A stretch of DNA of 55,481 nucleotides. Origin: CAG-217 sp963605415. GTDB lineage: Bacteria > Bacillota > Clostridia > Oscillospirales > Acutalibacteraceae. The position numbers and the translations under genes are program-made. Of this stretch, positions 37,729 through 47,031 are shown in pieces; position 1 is the stretch's first letter, and every line of letters begins with the position of its first letter. The notes beneath the pieces were generated by a model that searched no databases, was not told the DNA's origin, and worked only from the letters and a program-made list of their open reading frames with translations. The stretch is taken from positions 1 to 55,481 of the forward strand of contig CAVCUL010000013.1 in assembly GCA_963605415.1 (NCBI GenBank), written 5' to 3'.

Positions 37729-38708
37729 ACAGTATTTTATTAGCTGCCACTTCTTCTTCCGTGGGTATCGGCATTTTTAAGCCGCTCTACTGGCTGTTCG
37801 GTGTGTGCATGGGGTTCCTGATGGATCTGCTGAACAATCAGTATTTCGTGGCCATCGTCATCTTTACGATTGTGACCCGCGTGATCCTGCTGCCCTTTAA
37901 CATCCACCAGCAAAAGACCATGGCCAAGACCGCTCGCCTGCAGCCGAAGCTGCAGAAACTGCAGAAGAAGTACCCGGATCCCAAGGACCGGATGAAGCTC
38001 CAGCAGGAGACCCAGGATCTGTACGCCCGCGAGGGGCATAATCCCATGCAGATGGGCTGCGGACCGATGCTTTTCCAGATGGTATTCCTGATGGGTATCA
38101 TCGGAATCATCTATTATCCTCTGTCCTATGTGCTGGGCATGAAGGGCTTTGCAGATCAGACCGCCAACATCAAAGAAGTGGTGGAGGCACTGGGCTACAA
38201 GGGCCAGTATTTGCAGCTGGGTATTTTGGAGAATTTCGGCGAATACAAGGCAACCCTGGTAGAGAAATTCCCTACCCTGTTTACTGCGGATAATTGCGCC
38301 GCCATTCAGGCCTATCGCGACAGTATGGTAATCGGCAATCTGGACATGACCGCCATTCCCCACTGGAAAGACGGGATTATTATTATCGTTCCCCTGCTTT
38401 GCCTGGTGACCTCCCTGGCCTCCACCCTGGTGTCTACCATGATCCAGAAGAAGAACAATCCGGCAGCTGCACAGCAGGCCAGCCAAATGCTGATTATGAT
38501 GCTGATGATGCCGTTCTTCTCCTTTTACATTTCGTTTAAGGTACCGGCGGCCGTCGGTTTTTACTGGATTATTTCCAATTTGGTGGCCATTTTGCAGCAG
38601 CTTTTCCTGGCCAAGTTTTTCCCGCCCAAGCGGAGTCAGGCCAGACTGATGCTGGAGAACACCATTTATCGGCGTTCCAGAGAAGCGAATATCAAAAAAA
38701 TGAAATAA
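37725..38708 (+). CDS. yidC: Membrane protein insertase YidC/SpoIIIJ
   Basis: 327 aa. It inserts proteins into the cytoplasmic membrane. An N-terminal hydrophobic segment, then the core 60KD_IMP domain: ITRVILLPFN-type segment (here VTRVILLPFNIHQQKTMAKT, with the conserved Arg), a charged hairpin LQPKLQKLQKKYPDPKDRMK, and later membrane helices ending WIISNLVAILQQLFL. A roughly 40-residue insertion (about 150-200) in the exported loop is longer than in Bacillus SpoIIIJ. It lies upstream of jag in the usual order. Confidence 0.94.
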   Translation: MNSILLAATSSSVGIGIFKPLYWLFGVCMGFLMDLLNNQYFVAIVIFTIVTRVILLPFNIHQQKTMAKTARLQPKLQKLQKKYPDPKDRMKLQQETQDLYAREGHNPMQMGCGPMLFQMVFLMGIIGIIYYPLSYVLGMKGFADQTANIKEVVEALGYKGQYLQLGILENFGEYKATLVEKFPTLFTADNCAAIQAYRDSMVIGNLDMTAIPHWKDGIIIIVPLLCLVTSLASTLVSTMIQKKNNPAAAQQASQMLIMMLMMPFFSFYISFKVPAAVGFYWIISNLVAILQQLFLAKFFPPKRSQARLMLENTIYRRSREANIKKMK

Positions 38709-38750
38709 CACGACCCCCCGGATCACCGGGAGGATAAGTCGGAGGAAAAC

Positions 38751-39797
38751 ATGTTAAAAGAATTTGAAGGCAGAGGCAAGACGGTGGAGGAGGCCCGCAA
38801 TGCGGCTCTTACCGGTCTGAATGCGCCCGCCTCGGCAGATGTGCATGTAGAAGTGGTACAGATGCCGAAAAAGAAGGTGCTTGGCCTGTTTGGCGGCAGC
38901 GACGCTGTGGTCAAGGTCAGCTACGACGACGGCAAGCGGGAAAAGAAGCCCCAGCCCCGCCGTGAAGCACCGGCGCAGCCAAAAAAGCAGGCGCAGCGCA
39001 GCGAAAAGCCCCAAAAGGCTGAGAAGCAGAGCGCGCCACGTGCTGCCAAGGCAGATAAGCCCCGTGCACCTAAGGCGGACAAGCCTGCCCGTGCACCGAA
39101 AGCAGAGAAACCCCGGGAGAAGGCGACCGTGCAGCTCAGCGACGCAGACCTGAACAGTGCCTGCCTGTACTTAAAGCGCCTGATCGAGGGCCTGCAGGTG
39201 GAGGATCCCCAGGTTGCCGGTATTCTGAAGGACGGCCTGGTGGAGATCACCATTGACTGCGAGGATTACGGTATCATCATCGGCCACCGTGGCGAGACCC
39301 TGGACGCGCTGCAATACCTGACCTCTTTGCAGATCAAAAAGCAGACGGACAAGTATGTGCGCGTGGCCCTGAATGTGGGCAATTACCGGGAAAAGCGCCA
39401 GGAGACCTTGAAGAACCTGGCCAAGAAGAACGCGGCCTATGTGCTGCGCACCGGCAAGCGCTACACCTTTGAGCCGATGAACCCCTATGAGCGGCGCATT
39501 TTGCACACCGCCATTCAGGAGGTAGAGGGCGTAACCTCTCGCTCCATCGGTGCGGACCAGAACCGCCGGGTGGTGCTGGAGCCGGAAGGCGGCGTGACCA
39601 ACACCGGCAGCGATCGTGAGCGCTACAACCGTGGCGGTCGCGGCGGTCGTCGCGGCGGCAATCGCTCCGCCGGCAGCAAGCCCGCAGCGGCCCCCAAGGC
39701 AGACCGGGCAGACCTGCCCAAGTTCGGCAGGATCGAGGTGCCGAAAAAGGAGACCCCCGCTGAGGAAGCAGCCCCCGCTGCACCCACAGAGGAATAA
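38751..39797 (+). CDS. jag: Jag/KhpB RNA-binding protein
   Basis: 348 aa. Jag-N domain at about 1-50 (FEGRGKTVEEARNAALTGLN, then KKKVLGLFGG), a long Lys/Ala/Pro linker with imperfect repeats such as KADKPRAPKADKPARAPKAE (about 60-125), KH domain (about 150-215, with GIIIGHRGETLDALQ), R3H domain (about 220-290, FEPMNPYERRILHTAIQ) and an Arg/Gly-rich tail. It binds RNA and with KhpA affects cell division and envelope genes in other Firmicutes. The long linker and RGG-like tail are lineage extras. GGAGG precedes the ATG. Confidence 0.93.
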   Translation: MLKEFEGRGKTVEEARNAALTGLNAPASADVHVEVVQMPKKKVLGLFGGSDAVVKVSYDDGKREKKPQPRREAPAQPKKQAQRSEKPQKAEKQSAPRAAKADKPRAPKADKPARAPKAEKPREKATVQLSDADLNSACLYLKRLIEGLQVEDPQVAGILKDGLVEITIDCEDYGIIIGHRGETLDALQYLTSLQIKKQTDKYVRVALNVGNYREKRQETLKNLAKKNAAYVLRTGKRYTFEPMNPYERRILHTAIQEVEGVTSRSIGADQNRRVVLEPEGGVTNTGSDRERYNRGGRGGRRGGNRSAGSKPAAAPKADRADLPKFGRIEVPKKETPAEEAAPAAPTEE

Positions 39798-39808
39798 GTC
39801 CAAATACC

Positions 39809-39856
39809 AACGGCGGAACCGCAGGGCAACCACGGCTCCGCCGTTCTTGTATTTTG
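39809..39856 (+). terminator. Terminator after jag
   Basis: AACGGCGGAACCG pairs with CGGCTCCGCCGTT across an 11-base loop, then TCTTGTATTTT. The end overlaps the next promoter. Confidence 0.8.
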
Positions 39857-40196
39857 CCCGGCGGTATATTATAATAGGTATAGATGTGGCGGACATTCTG
39901 CCGTGTAATCCCCGGCGTGTTTTTGCCGTGTAATCCCTCCGTTTCGCTCCGCTCAACACCACCGAACCGGTGCCCGTCCCCTCTGTCGCTGTGCGACATC
40001 TCCCCGCACTGCGGGGAGTCACCCTTTACAAGGGAGGCAAAGCGGTTTCAAAATCTTCGTAGGGCGGGGGCTTGCTCCCGCCGATCGTAGGGGCGGCAAC
40101 CTGCCGCCCGCGGGCGGATACTATCCGCCCCTACGCAGACATTGGTATTTTATGGAACATCACTTTATCCCAACTCCAAACAAAGAAGGTGCAGGT
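39847..40196 (+). promoter_or_regulatory. mnmE promoter and repeat-filled leader
   Basis: TTGTAT (39847-39852), 17 bp, TATAAT (39870-39875). The mnmE start is about 320 bp further on; the leader holds repeat units TGTCGCTGTGCGACA (about 39981-39995), CTCCCCGCACTGCGGGGAG (about 40000-40018), AGGGCGGGGGCTTGCTCCCGC and GGGCGGATA...TATCCGCCC. No gene is seen. A promoter nearer to mnmE is possible. Confidence 0.6.
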
Positions 40197-41561
40197 ATGG
40201 CAAAAACCATTGCGGCCATCGCCACCCCCCACGGTGTGGGCGGGATCGGTGTGGTGCGGCTGTCCGGTGATCGGGCGGTAGAGATCGCCCAGGCGGTATT
40301 CCGGGCGGCGGACGGCAGTTCCCTTGCGGATCTGCCCGGCTACACGGCCCGCTTTGGCAGCGTGGCCCGGGGCGAAAAAGCCTTTGACCAGGCGGTGGCG
40401 CTGGTGTTCCGCGCTCCCCGCTCCTACACCGGTGAGGATGTGGTGGAGCTGAGCGTCCACGGCGGGCTGGTGACGGTGGAGCGCACCCTGCAAGCGGTGC
40501 TGGCTGCCGGTGCAGCCCCTGCCGGTCCCGGCGAATTTACCAAGCGGGCGTTCTTAAACGGCAAAATGGATCTGACCGAGGCGGAAAGCGTGGCGGACTT
40601 GATCTCCGCCTCCGGCAAGGCGGCGGCAGACAGTGCCTATACCGCCCTGTCCGGCGCCCTGCGGCAAAAGATCGAGGGCGCGCTGGATATTCTGATGGAA
40701 GTGAGCGCCGGTATGGCCGCCTGGGTGGACTACCCGGACGAGGAGATCCCGGAGCTGGACAGCGACACTCTGCTGGTGATCCTGCGCCGGGCACAGGGCT
40801 TGCTCGCTCACCTGCTGGCAGGCTATGACAGCGGCCAGCTGATGACCGCCGGGGTGGACACGGTGATCGTGGGGCGCCCCAATGTGGGCAAAAGCGCCCT
40901 GATGAACGATCTGACCGGGCAGGAGACCAGCATTGTCACCGCCGTACAAGGCACCACCCGAGATGTGGTGGAGCGCACCGTGCGGCTGGGAGAACTGACC
41001 CTGCGGCTGGCAGATACGGCCGGACTGCGCCAAACGGACGATGTGGTGGAGCAGATCGGCGTGGAACGGGCACAGGCCCGGCTGCAACAGGCCCGGCTGG
41101 TGCTGGCGGTGTTTGACGGCAGCGCCCCCCTGACTGGGGCGGACGAAGAACTGATGGCCCTTTGCAAGGGCAAGACCGCTGTGGCAGTGGTGAATAAAAA
41201 TGACCTGCCCTCGACGGCGGAGTGGGAAAAGATCCGCGCCGCCTTTGATCGAGTGGTGGCGTATAGTGCCAAGGATCACACCGGCCGGGACGATCTGGCC
41301 GCTGCAGTGGCAGATACCCTTGGGGTGCAGAACTTTGACGCGGCGGATCCGCTGCTGGCCAACGAGCGCCAGCGGCAGTGCTGCCAAACGGCGGCGGATT
41401 GTGTGGCGGAGGCCGTGGCCGCGCTGGAAAGCGGCATGACCTATGACGCAGTGAATGTGAGTATTGACGCAGCGGCGGACGCCCTGCTGTCCCTTACCGG
41501 CGCCCGGGCGACCCAGGCGGTGGTGGATCGGATTTTTGAGAGATTTTGTGTAGGTAAGTAA
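40197..41561 (+). CDS. mnmE: tRNA modification GTPase MnmE
   Basis: 454 aa from ATG 40197 (AGAAGG upstream), which gives the family start TIAAIATPHGVGGIGVVRLS. With MnmG it makes the 5-carboxymethylaminomethyl uridine at the tRNA wobble position. N-terminal folate-binding domain, central helical domain and a G domain with G1 GRPNVGKSALMND, G2 GTTRD, G3 DTAG and G4 NKND. The C-terminus ends FCVGK, retaining the catalytic-region Cys (CxGK). It overlaps mnmG by one base. Confidence 0.95.
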   Translation: MAKTIAAIATPHGVGGIGVVRLSGDRAVEIAQAVFRAADGSSLADLPGYTARFGSVARGEKAFDQAVALVFRAPRSYTGEDVVELSVHGGLVTVERTLQAVLAAGAAPAGPGEFTKRAFLNGKMDLTEAESVADLISASGKAAADSAYTALSGALRQKIEGALDILMEVSAGMAAWVDYPDEEIPELDSDTLLVILRRAQGLLAHLLAGYDSGQLMTAGVDTVIVGRPNVGKSALMNDLTGQETSIVTAVQGTTRDVVERTVRLGELTLRLADTAGLRQTDDVVEQIGVERAQARLQQARLVLAVFDGSAPLTGADEELMALCKGKTAVAVVNKNDLPSTAEWEKIRAAFDRVVAYSAKDHTGRDDLAAAVADTLGVQNFDAADPLLANERQRQCCQTAADCVAEAVAALESGMTYDAVNVSIDAAADALLSLTGARATQAVVDRIFERFCVGK

Positions 41562-43426
41562 TGGAATATTTTGCAAAAGCGTATGATGTGGCGGTGATCG
41601 GCGCCGGCCACGCCGGGATCGAGGCCGGATTGGCAGCGGCCCGGCTGGGGTGCAGCACCGCTGTGTTTACCATCAATATGGACTGGGTGGGCAATATGCC
41701 CTGCAATCCCTCCATCGGCGGCACCTCCAAGGGCCACCTGGTGCGAGAGATCGACGCCCTGGGCGGCGAAATGGGCAAGGCGGCGGACCGCTACACCCTC
41801 CAGTCCCGTATGCTGAACCTGGGCAAAGGCCCGGCGGTGCACTCCCTGCGGGCGCAGATCGACCGGCGTGCTTACGCCGGGGGAATGAAGCACACCCTGG
41901 AGAGGCAGGAGAACTTGGACCTGCGCCAGTGCGAAATTTCAGATATTGTCCAAGGTGAGGACGGCCTTTGGCGCCTGACCACCAAGCTGGAAGCGGTCTA
42001 TACCGCCAAGGCGGTGGTGCTGGCCACCGGCACTTTCCTTGGCGGACGGGTGTATGTGGGCGATGTGAGCTATGAGAGCGGGCCGGACGGTATGTTCCCC
42101 GCCACGGCGCTGGCCACGGCGCTGAAAAAGCTGGGTCTGCCCCTGCGCAGGTTTAAGACCGGCACCCCCTCCCGGGTGAACGCCCGCAGCTTGGATTTTG
42201 ACAAGATGGAGGTGCAGCCCGGCGACGACCGCACGGTGCCCTTCAGCTTCGAGACAGACACCCCGCCGGAAAACAAGGTGGTGTGCCACATTACGTATAC
42301 CAACGCCGCCACCAAGCAGGTGATTTTAGACAACCTGGATCGCAGCCCCATGTACAGCGGCAAGATCGAAGGCAAAGGCCCCCGGTACTGCCCCAGCTTT
42401 GAGGACAAGGTGGTGCGGTTCTCCGATCGGGAGCGGCACCAGCTGTTTGTGGAGCCCTGCGGCGAAAAGACGGAAGAAATGTACCTGCAAGGGCTGTCCT
42501 CCTCCCTGCCGGAGGATGTGCAGCTGGCGTTTATCCACACCATTCCCGGCTTGGAGCACGCCCAGGTGATGCGCACCGCCTACGCCATTGAGTACGACTG
42601 CGTGGACCCCCGGGCCATGAAAGCCAGCTTGGAGTTTCACGACTTTCCCGGGCTGTTCGGCGCCGGGCAGTTTAACGGCTCCAGCGGTTATGAAGAAGCC
42701 GCCGCCCAGGGGCTGGTGGCCGGGATCAACGCCGCTATGCTGGTACTGGGGCGGGAACCGCTGGTGCTGGATCGGGGCAGCAGCTACATTGGCACCCTGA
42801 TCGATGACCTGGTGACCAAGGGCTGCACGGACCCGTACCGAATGATGACCAGCCGCAGCGAGTACCGTTTGGTGCTGCGCCAGGACAATGCCGACCGGCG
42901 ACTGACTCCCATTGGCTATCGGGCGGGACTGATTTCACAGAAACGATATGACAAATATCTGGAAAAACAGCGACTGATCGAAGAGGAACAGCAGCGGGTG
43001 GCCCAGGTAAGCGTGCCCTTGACAGACACCATTCAGCAAATTTTGACCGAGAGAGGCACAGCAACCCTGAAAACCGGCTGCAAACTGGAGGAACTGTTAA
43101 AGCGTCCCCAGCTGACCTACGCGGACCTGGCACCGGTGGACCCGGAGCGGCCAAATCTACCTGCGACGGTGTTTGAACAGGTAGAGATCGGTATTAAATA
43201 CGCCGGGTACATTGCCCGCCAGGAGCAGCAGATTAAGGAGCTGCGTCGCGTGGAGGCCCAGCGGATACCGGTGGACATAGATTATAGCAAATTGACCGGC
43301 CTGCGGCTGGAGGCCAAAGAAAAGCTGGCTGCCGTGCGCCCGGAAAATCTGGGGCAGGCCGCCCGGATCAGCGGCGTCAACCCGGCTGATGTGGCGGCGC
43401 TGCATATTCTATTGGAGAGCCTATGA
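41561..43426 (+). CDS. mnmG: tRNA modification enzyme MnmG (GidA)
   Basis: 621 aa, FAD-dependent partner of MnmE. FAD-binding GAGHAGIEAGLAAARLG at the N-terminus, CNPSIGGTSKGHLVREIDALGG with catalytic Cys, LATGTFLGGRV, the second conserved Cys region and MMTSRSEYRLVLRQDNADRRL. Normal length. It starts one base into the mnmE stop (TAATG) and overlaps rsmG by 4 bp. Confidence 0.96.
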   Translation: MEYFAKAYDVAVIGAGHAGIEAGLAAARLGCSTAVFTINMDWVGNMPCNPSIGGTSKGHLVREIDALGGEMGKAADRYTLQSRMLNLGKGPAVHSLRAQIDRRAYAGGMKHTLERQENLDLRQCEISDIVQGEDGLWRLTTKLEAVYTAKAVVLATGTFLGGRVYVGDVSYESGPDGMFPATALATALKKLGLPLRRFKTGTPSRVNARSLDFDKMEVQPGDDRTVPFSFETDTPPENKVVCHITYTNAATKQVILDNLDRSPMYSGKIEGKGPRYCPSFEDKVVRFSDRERHQLFVEPCGEKTEEMYLQGLSSSLPEDVQLAFIHTIPGLEHAQVMRTAYAIEYDCVDPRAMKASLEFHDFPGLFGAGQFNGSSGYEEAAAQGLVAGINAAMLVLGREPLVLDRGSSYIGTLIDDLVTKGCTDPYRMMTSRSEYRLVLRQDNADRRLTPIGYRAGLISQKRYDKYLEKQRLIEEEQQRVAQVSVPLTDTIQQILTERGTATLKTGCKLEELLKRPQLTYADLAPVDPERPNLPATVFEQVEIGIKYAGYIARQEQQIKELRRVEAQRIPVDIDYSKLTGLRLEAKEKLAAVRPENLGQAARISGVNPADVAALHILLESL

Positions 43427-44127
43427 TTGATACAGAAAAATTATGCCAAATGTTGGATGAACTGGACATTGCCGTGGACGGTTACGCGGCCCAGCGGCTG
43501 GATCTCTATGCCCAGCGACTGGTGTCCTGGAATGAAAAAATGAATCTGACCGGCATTACCGACCCGGACGGCATACTGGAGAAGCACTTTATTGACTCTA
43601 TAGAGCCGTTGCGCTTTGTGGATATACAAATGAACGCTCGCGTGATTGATGTGGGCACCGGCGCCGGTTTTCCCGGACTGCCGCTGCTGATTGCCCGGCC
43701 GGATTTGGATTTAACCCTGGCAGACAGTCTGCATAAGCGCTTGATTTTCTTAAAGGATGTGCTGCATGGCTGTGGATTGGTGGCTGAGCGGGTACATGAG
43801 CGGGCGGAAATACTGGGCAAGGACCCGGACTATCGGGAACAGTACAACTTTGCCGTCGCGCGTGCGGTGGCAACCCTGCCGGTGCTGTGCGAGTACTGCC
43901 TGCCCTTTGTGAAGGTAGGCGGTGCGTTCCTGGCGCTGAAAGGCGCAGAGGACGAGGTGGATCTTGCTGCCAATGCGATTGCCGCCCTTGGCGGTGAACT
44001 GGAACAGAATGTTTCATATAAACTGCCTGGTGGAGACAGCCGCCACTTGGTGGTAGTGCGAAAAATATCGCAGACCCCGACAAAATACCCCAGAAAGCCT
44101 AAAAAAATAGATACCAAGCCGTTATAA
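43423..44127 (+). CDS. rsmG: 16S rRNA m7G527 methyltransferase RsmG (GidB)
   Basis: 234 aa. It methylates G527 of 16S rRNA using SAM. The SAM motif is VIDVGTGAGFPGLPLLIARP, with upstream KMNLTGITDPDGILEKHFID and later FAVARAVATLPVLCEYCLPF and GGAFLALKG. Loss of this gene gives low-level streptomycin resistance in other bacteria. It overlaps mnmG by 4 bp and is followed by a terminator. Confidence 0.95.
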   Translation: MIDTEKLCQMLDELDIAVDGYAAQRLDLYAQRLVSWNEKMNLTGITDPDGILEKHFIDSIEPLRFVDIQMNARVIDVGTGAGFPGLPLLIARPDLDLTLADSLHKRLIFLKDVLHGCGLVAERVHERAEILGKDPDYREQYNFAVARAVATLPVLCEYCLPFVKVGGAFLALKGAEDEVDLAANAIAALGGELEQNVSYKLPGGDSRHLVVVRKISQTPTKYPRKPKKIDTKPL

Positions 44128-44150
44128 GCCTGTCGAAGCTGCAGTTTTAG

Positions 44151-44190
44151 AAGGACTTTCCCCCGATGGGAAAGCCTTTCTTTTTGTTCT
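44151..44190 (+). terminator. Terminator after rsmG
   Basis: AAGG-A-CTTTCCC-CCGAT-GGGAAAG-CCTT followed by TCTTTTT; one unpaired base on each side of the stem. Confidence 0.85.
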
Positions 44191-44226
44191 GAACTATGCT
44201 ACAGTAGAGTCAAAGGAGATGAGGAC

Positions 44227-45060
44227 ATGGCCAAAGAGATCGTAGAGATCCCAACGGAACGGTTGCTGCCCAACCCCTACCAGCCCCGCAAGCAATTCAG
44301 CAGTGAGGAGATGCTGGGCCTGGCAGATTCTATTCAGCAAAACGGCGTACTGCAGCCTTTACTGGCCCGGCGGATCAACAACAGCGATTATTACGAGCTG
44401 ATCGCCGGGGAGCGGCGGCTGCGGGCGTCCATCTTGGCCAACCTGCAAACGGTGCCCTGCATTGTGCTGGACTGCGACTACCAGGACAGCGCGGTGCTTT
44501 CTATTTTAGAGAACATTCAGCGGGCGAACCTGAACTTCTTTGAAGAAGCCCTGGCTATCGCCCACCTGCACGAGCACTTTGGGCTGACTCAGCAGGAGAT
44601 CGGCAAAAAACTGGGCAAAAGCCAGTCTGCCCTCTCCAATAAGCTGCGGCTGCTGCGTCTGCCTGCCGATGTGCGGTATTATATTGAAAAAGAAGGGCTG
44701 ACGGAGCGCCATGCCCGGGCACTGCTGAAAGTGGACGACCCGGAAGTGATGTGGACGGTGCTACGCGCCGTTACCGACCGGCGCCTGAATGTGGAGCAGA
44801 CAGAAAATATGATTGCCCATCTGCTGGGCGAGGACACGCCGACGGACAAGCACCGGCGCAAGGTGGTGCCTCTGTTCCGGGATGTGCGGATCTTTGTGAA
44901 CACTGTAAACAAGGCCATTGCCACCATGCAGGCCAGCGGTATTGACGCGGTGAGCAATAAAACAGAGACAGACGATTATATCGAATTCCATGTGCGCATA
45001 CCTAAGCGCGCAGACGAAAATACACCCCAATCCTCTGCAAATGCAGACAAACCTGCTTAA
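44227..45060 (+). CDS. noc: ParB-family nucleoid occlusion protein Noc
   Basis: 277 aa. ParB-type CTP-binding domain (about 5-110) with LLPNPYQPRKQFSSEEMLGL, GVLQPLLAR, LIAGERRLRA (CTP contacts) and ILENIQRANLNFFEEALAI; then the HTH domain (about 115-200, LTQQEIGKKLGKSQSALSNK) and a C-terminal dimer region. Two ParB paralogues flank parA here; the one next to rsmG is Noc by synteny with Bacillus. Noc does not show an obvious membrane-targeting amphipathic N-terminus in this sequence (it starts MAKEIVEIPTERL), so paralogue identity rests on position. AAAGGAGATGAGG precedes the ATG. Confidence 0.85.
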   Translation: MAKEIVEIPTERLLPNPYQPRKQFSSEEMLGLADSIQQNGVLQPLLARRINNSDYYELIAGERRLRASILANLQTVPCIVLDCDYQDSAVLSILENIQRANLNFFEEALAIAHLHEHFGLTQQEIGKKLGKSQSALSNKLRLLRLPADVRYYIEKEGLTERHARALLKVDDPEVMWTVLRAVTDRRLNVEQTENMIAHLLGEDTPTDKHRRKVVPLFRDVRIFVNTVNKAIATMQASGIDAVSNKTETDDYIEFHVRIPKRADENTPQSSANADKPA

Positions 45061-45135
45061 AACGGGAAACCGTTTTAACATATTCTCCTCTTTTCATCAC
45101 ACGGGATGGCTCGGCGGCAACGCCGGGCCATTCTG

Positions 45136-45151
45136 TGTTTCATGTGAAACA
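45136..45151 (+). other. parS site 1
   Basis: TGTTTCATGTGAAACA: 7-bp arms TGTTTCA/TGAAACA of the ParB binding site, with TG instead of the consensus CG in the centre. Confidence 0.9.
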
Positions 45152-45174
45152 CAGGGCGCTCCATGCAATTCTTG

Positions 45175-45190
45175 TGTTTCATGTGAAACA
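45175..45190 (+). other. parS site 2
   Basis: TGTTTCATGTGAAACA, identical to site 1, 39 bp downstream. Confidence 0.9.
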
Positions 45191-45211
45191 TGGCAATATG
45201 CAGTCCGGCGT

Positions 45212-45227
45212 TGTTTCATGTGAAACA
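45212..45227 (+). other. parS site 3
   Basis: TGTTTCATGTGAAACA, identical to site 1, 37 bp after site 2. Confidence 0.9.
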
Positions 45228-45298
45228 CGAAAAAACGGTGCCACAAGATATGGTATAGCCAAATTCAACGGCCACAAATCCCAAAAAATAATCCCCGT

Positions 45299-45314
45299 TG
45301 TTTCATGTGAAACC
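45299..45314 (+). other. parS site 4
   Basis: TGTTTCATGTGAAACC, one mismatch in the last base, 50 bp upstream of parA. With sites 1-3 it fills the noc-parA gap; reading frames across this gap are products of the repeats. Confidence 0.85.
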
Positions 45315-45363
45315 CTTGAAGCGGGCGGACCTTTGTTGTATAATACCAGTCGGAGGTGCCGAT

Positions 45364-46128
45364 ATGGGAAAAACCATTTCTATTTTTAATCAAAAAGGCG
45401 GCGTGGGCAAAACCACCACTTGCGTCAATTTGGCGGCTGCTTTAGGCGCCAAAGGCAAAAAGACACTGCTGGTCGATGTAGACCCTCAGGGCAACAGCAC
45501 CAGCGGCGTAGGCGTGGATAAAAGCGAGATCGAGTATTCCACCTATGATATTCTGGTGGACAACCAGCCTGCCCGTGCAATTCTGCACGAAACGCCCTTT
45601 AAGAATCTGGATCTGCTGCCGGCCAATATGAACCTGGCAGGGGCAGAACTGGAACTGGCAGAAACGGAAGACCGGTTCCGTGCCCTGAAAAAGGCCATTG
45701 CCACCCTGGTGGTGGAGTATGATTATATTATTATTGACTGCCCGCCCAGCTTAGGCCTGCTGAGCCTGAACGCGCTGGTGGCGTCAGACACCCTGATCGT
45801 GCCCCTGCAATGTGAATATTACGCCTTGGAGGGTCTGAGCCAGCTGCTGAGCACCGTGCGCACGGTCAAGCAGCACTATAACCCACACCTGGAACTGCAA
45901 GGGGTGGTCTTTACCATGTATGACAGCCGGTTAAAGCTGACCCAGCAGGTGGTAGACGAGGTGGAAAAATACTTCCCCGGCAAAACCTACCATACTATGA
46001 TCCCCCGCAGCGTTAAGCTGGCGGAGGCCCCCAGCTACGGCAAGCCGGTGCTGTATTATGAAAAATACTGCAAAGCCAGCTTTGCCTACAAAAAGTTGGC
46101 GGACGAGGTGGTCAAGCAGAGCCGCTAA
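45364..46128 (+). CDS. parA: Chromosome partitioning ATPase ParA/Soj
   Basis: 254 aa from ATG 45364 (CGGAGG upstream); an upstream in-frame ATG lies in a parS site and is not used. Deviant Walker A KGGVGKTTT near residue 11, Walker A' VDVDPQGNSTSG and Walker B YIIIDCPPSLGLLS are all present. It is a nucleotide-dependent dimer that binds DNA and moves ParB-parS complexes, and in Bacillus it controls DnaA. The parB gene is 47 bp downstream. Confidence 0.96.
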   Translation: MGKTISIFNQKGGVGKTTTCVNLAAALGAKGKKTLLVDVDPQGNSTSGVGVDKSEIEYSTYDILVDNQPARAILHETPFKNLDLLPANMNLAGAELELAETEDRFRALKKAIATLVVEYDYIIIDCPPSLGLLSLNALVASDTLIVPLQCEYYALEGLSQLLSTVRTVKQHYNPHLELQGVVFTMYDSRLKLTQQVVDEVEKYFPGKTYHTMIPRSVKLAEAPSYGKPVLYYEKYCKASFAYKKLADEVVKQSR

Positions 46129-46175
46129 ATCCGGCTCTATAATATAATAGGTATAGGAAAAGCGGAGGAAATGCG

Positions 46176-47027
46176 ATGGCAAATAAAAAATCCGGCCTGG
46201 GCAAGGGACTGGGCCAGTTGTTTTTAGAGAATTCCGTAGATGAGTTGGTCGCAAACAACACACTGCCTTTAGAGGAGATCATACCCAACAAGGAGCAGCC
46301 CCGAAAGACTTTTGACGAGACGGCCTTGGAGGAGTTGGCGGAGAGTATTCGCCAACACGGGGTGTTGCAGCCCCTTTTGGTGCGGCCCTTGCCCGGCGGC
46401 GGGTATCAGCTGGTGGCCGGTGAGCGCCGGTACAGAGCCAGCCGGATCGCCGGACTGCGGGAGGTGCCGGTGGTGATCCGGGAGTTGTCCGATGTGGAGA
46501 CCATGGAGATCGCCATTATCGAGAACTTGCAGCGTGAGGACCTGAACCCCATTGAGGAGGCGGAGGGTCTGCAAGCGCTGATCGACCGCTGCGGCTTTAC
46601 CCAGGATCAGGTGGCAGCCAGCGTGGGCAAATCCCGACCGGCCATTGCCAACAGCCTGCGGCTGCTGAAGCTGCCCCCGGAGGTGCGGGAGATGACCAAG
46701 AACGGCACCATCTCTGCCGGCCACGCCCGGGCGCTGCTGGGGCTGCCCAATGAGGCGCTGATTTATGCGGCGGCGGAACAAATCGTTTCACACAAACTAA
46801 CAGTGCGAGATGTAGAAAAGCTGGCCAAGCGCAGCCAGCAGGAGGCCGGCACGGCGCCCAAGCCCCGATCCCGGCGGGACGCATTTTACGACGAGGTGGA
46901 ACTGGCGCTGAAAGAGACCTTGGGCCGCAAGGTGCGGGTGGTGCCCGGCCGTGGCAAAGGCACGCTGGAAATTGAATTCTATTCCAATGAAGATCTAAAA
47001 GATCTGGCCAATAAGTTAGGAGAATAA
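46176..47027 (+). CDS. parB: Chromosome partitioning protein ParB/Spo0J
   Basis: 283 aa. Short basic N-terminus (KKSGLGKGLGQLF) matches the ParA-stimulating tail of Spo0J, which distinguishes it from Noc. CTP/ParB domain with IIPNKEQPRKTFDETALEEL, VAGERRYRASRIAG and IENLQREDLNPIEEAEGLQ; HTH region FTQDQVAASVGKSRPAIANS; C-terminal dimer domain. It loads on parS and spreads as a CTP clamp. GCGGAGG precedes the ATG; serS starts 4 bp after the stop. Confidence 0.95.
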   Translation: MANKKSGLGKGLGQLFLENSVDELVANNTLPLEEIIPNKEQPRKTFDETALEELAESIRQHGVLQPLLVRPLPGGGYQLVAGERRYRASRIAGLREVPVVIRELSDVETMEIAIIENLQREDLNPIEEAEGLQALIDRCGFTQDQVAASVGKSRPAIANSLRLLKLPPEVREMTKNGTISAGHARALLGLPNEALIYAAAEQIVSHKLTVRDVEKLAKRSQQEAGTAPKPRSRRDAFYDEVELALKETLGRKVRVVPGRGKGTLEIEFYSNEDLKDLANKLGE

Positions 47028-47031
47028 AAGT

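Noticed and set aside
45136..45314. CRISPR array
   Set aside because: The repeats are 16-bp palindromes with irregular spacing and match parS; no cas genes are present.
45135..45389. 84-aa reading frame with repeated FHVKH
   Set aside because: The repeats are simply translated parS sites; it overlaps the parA start.
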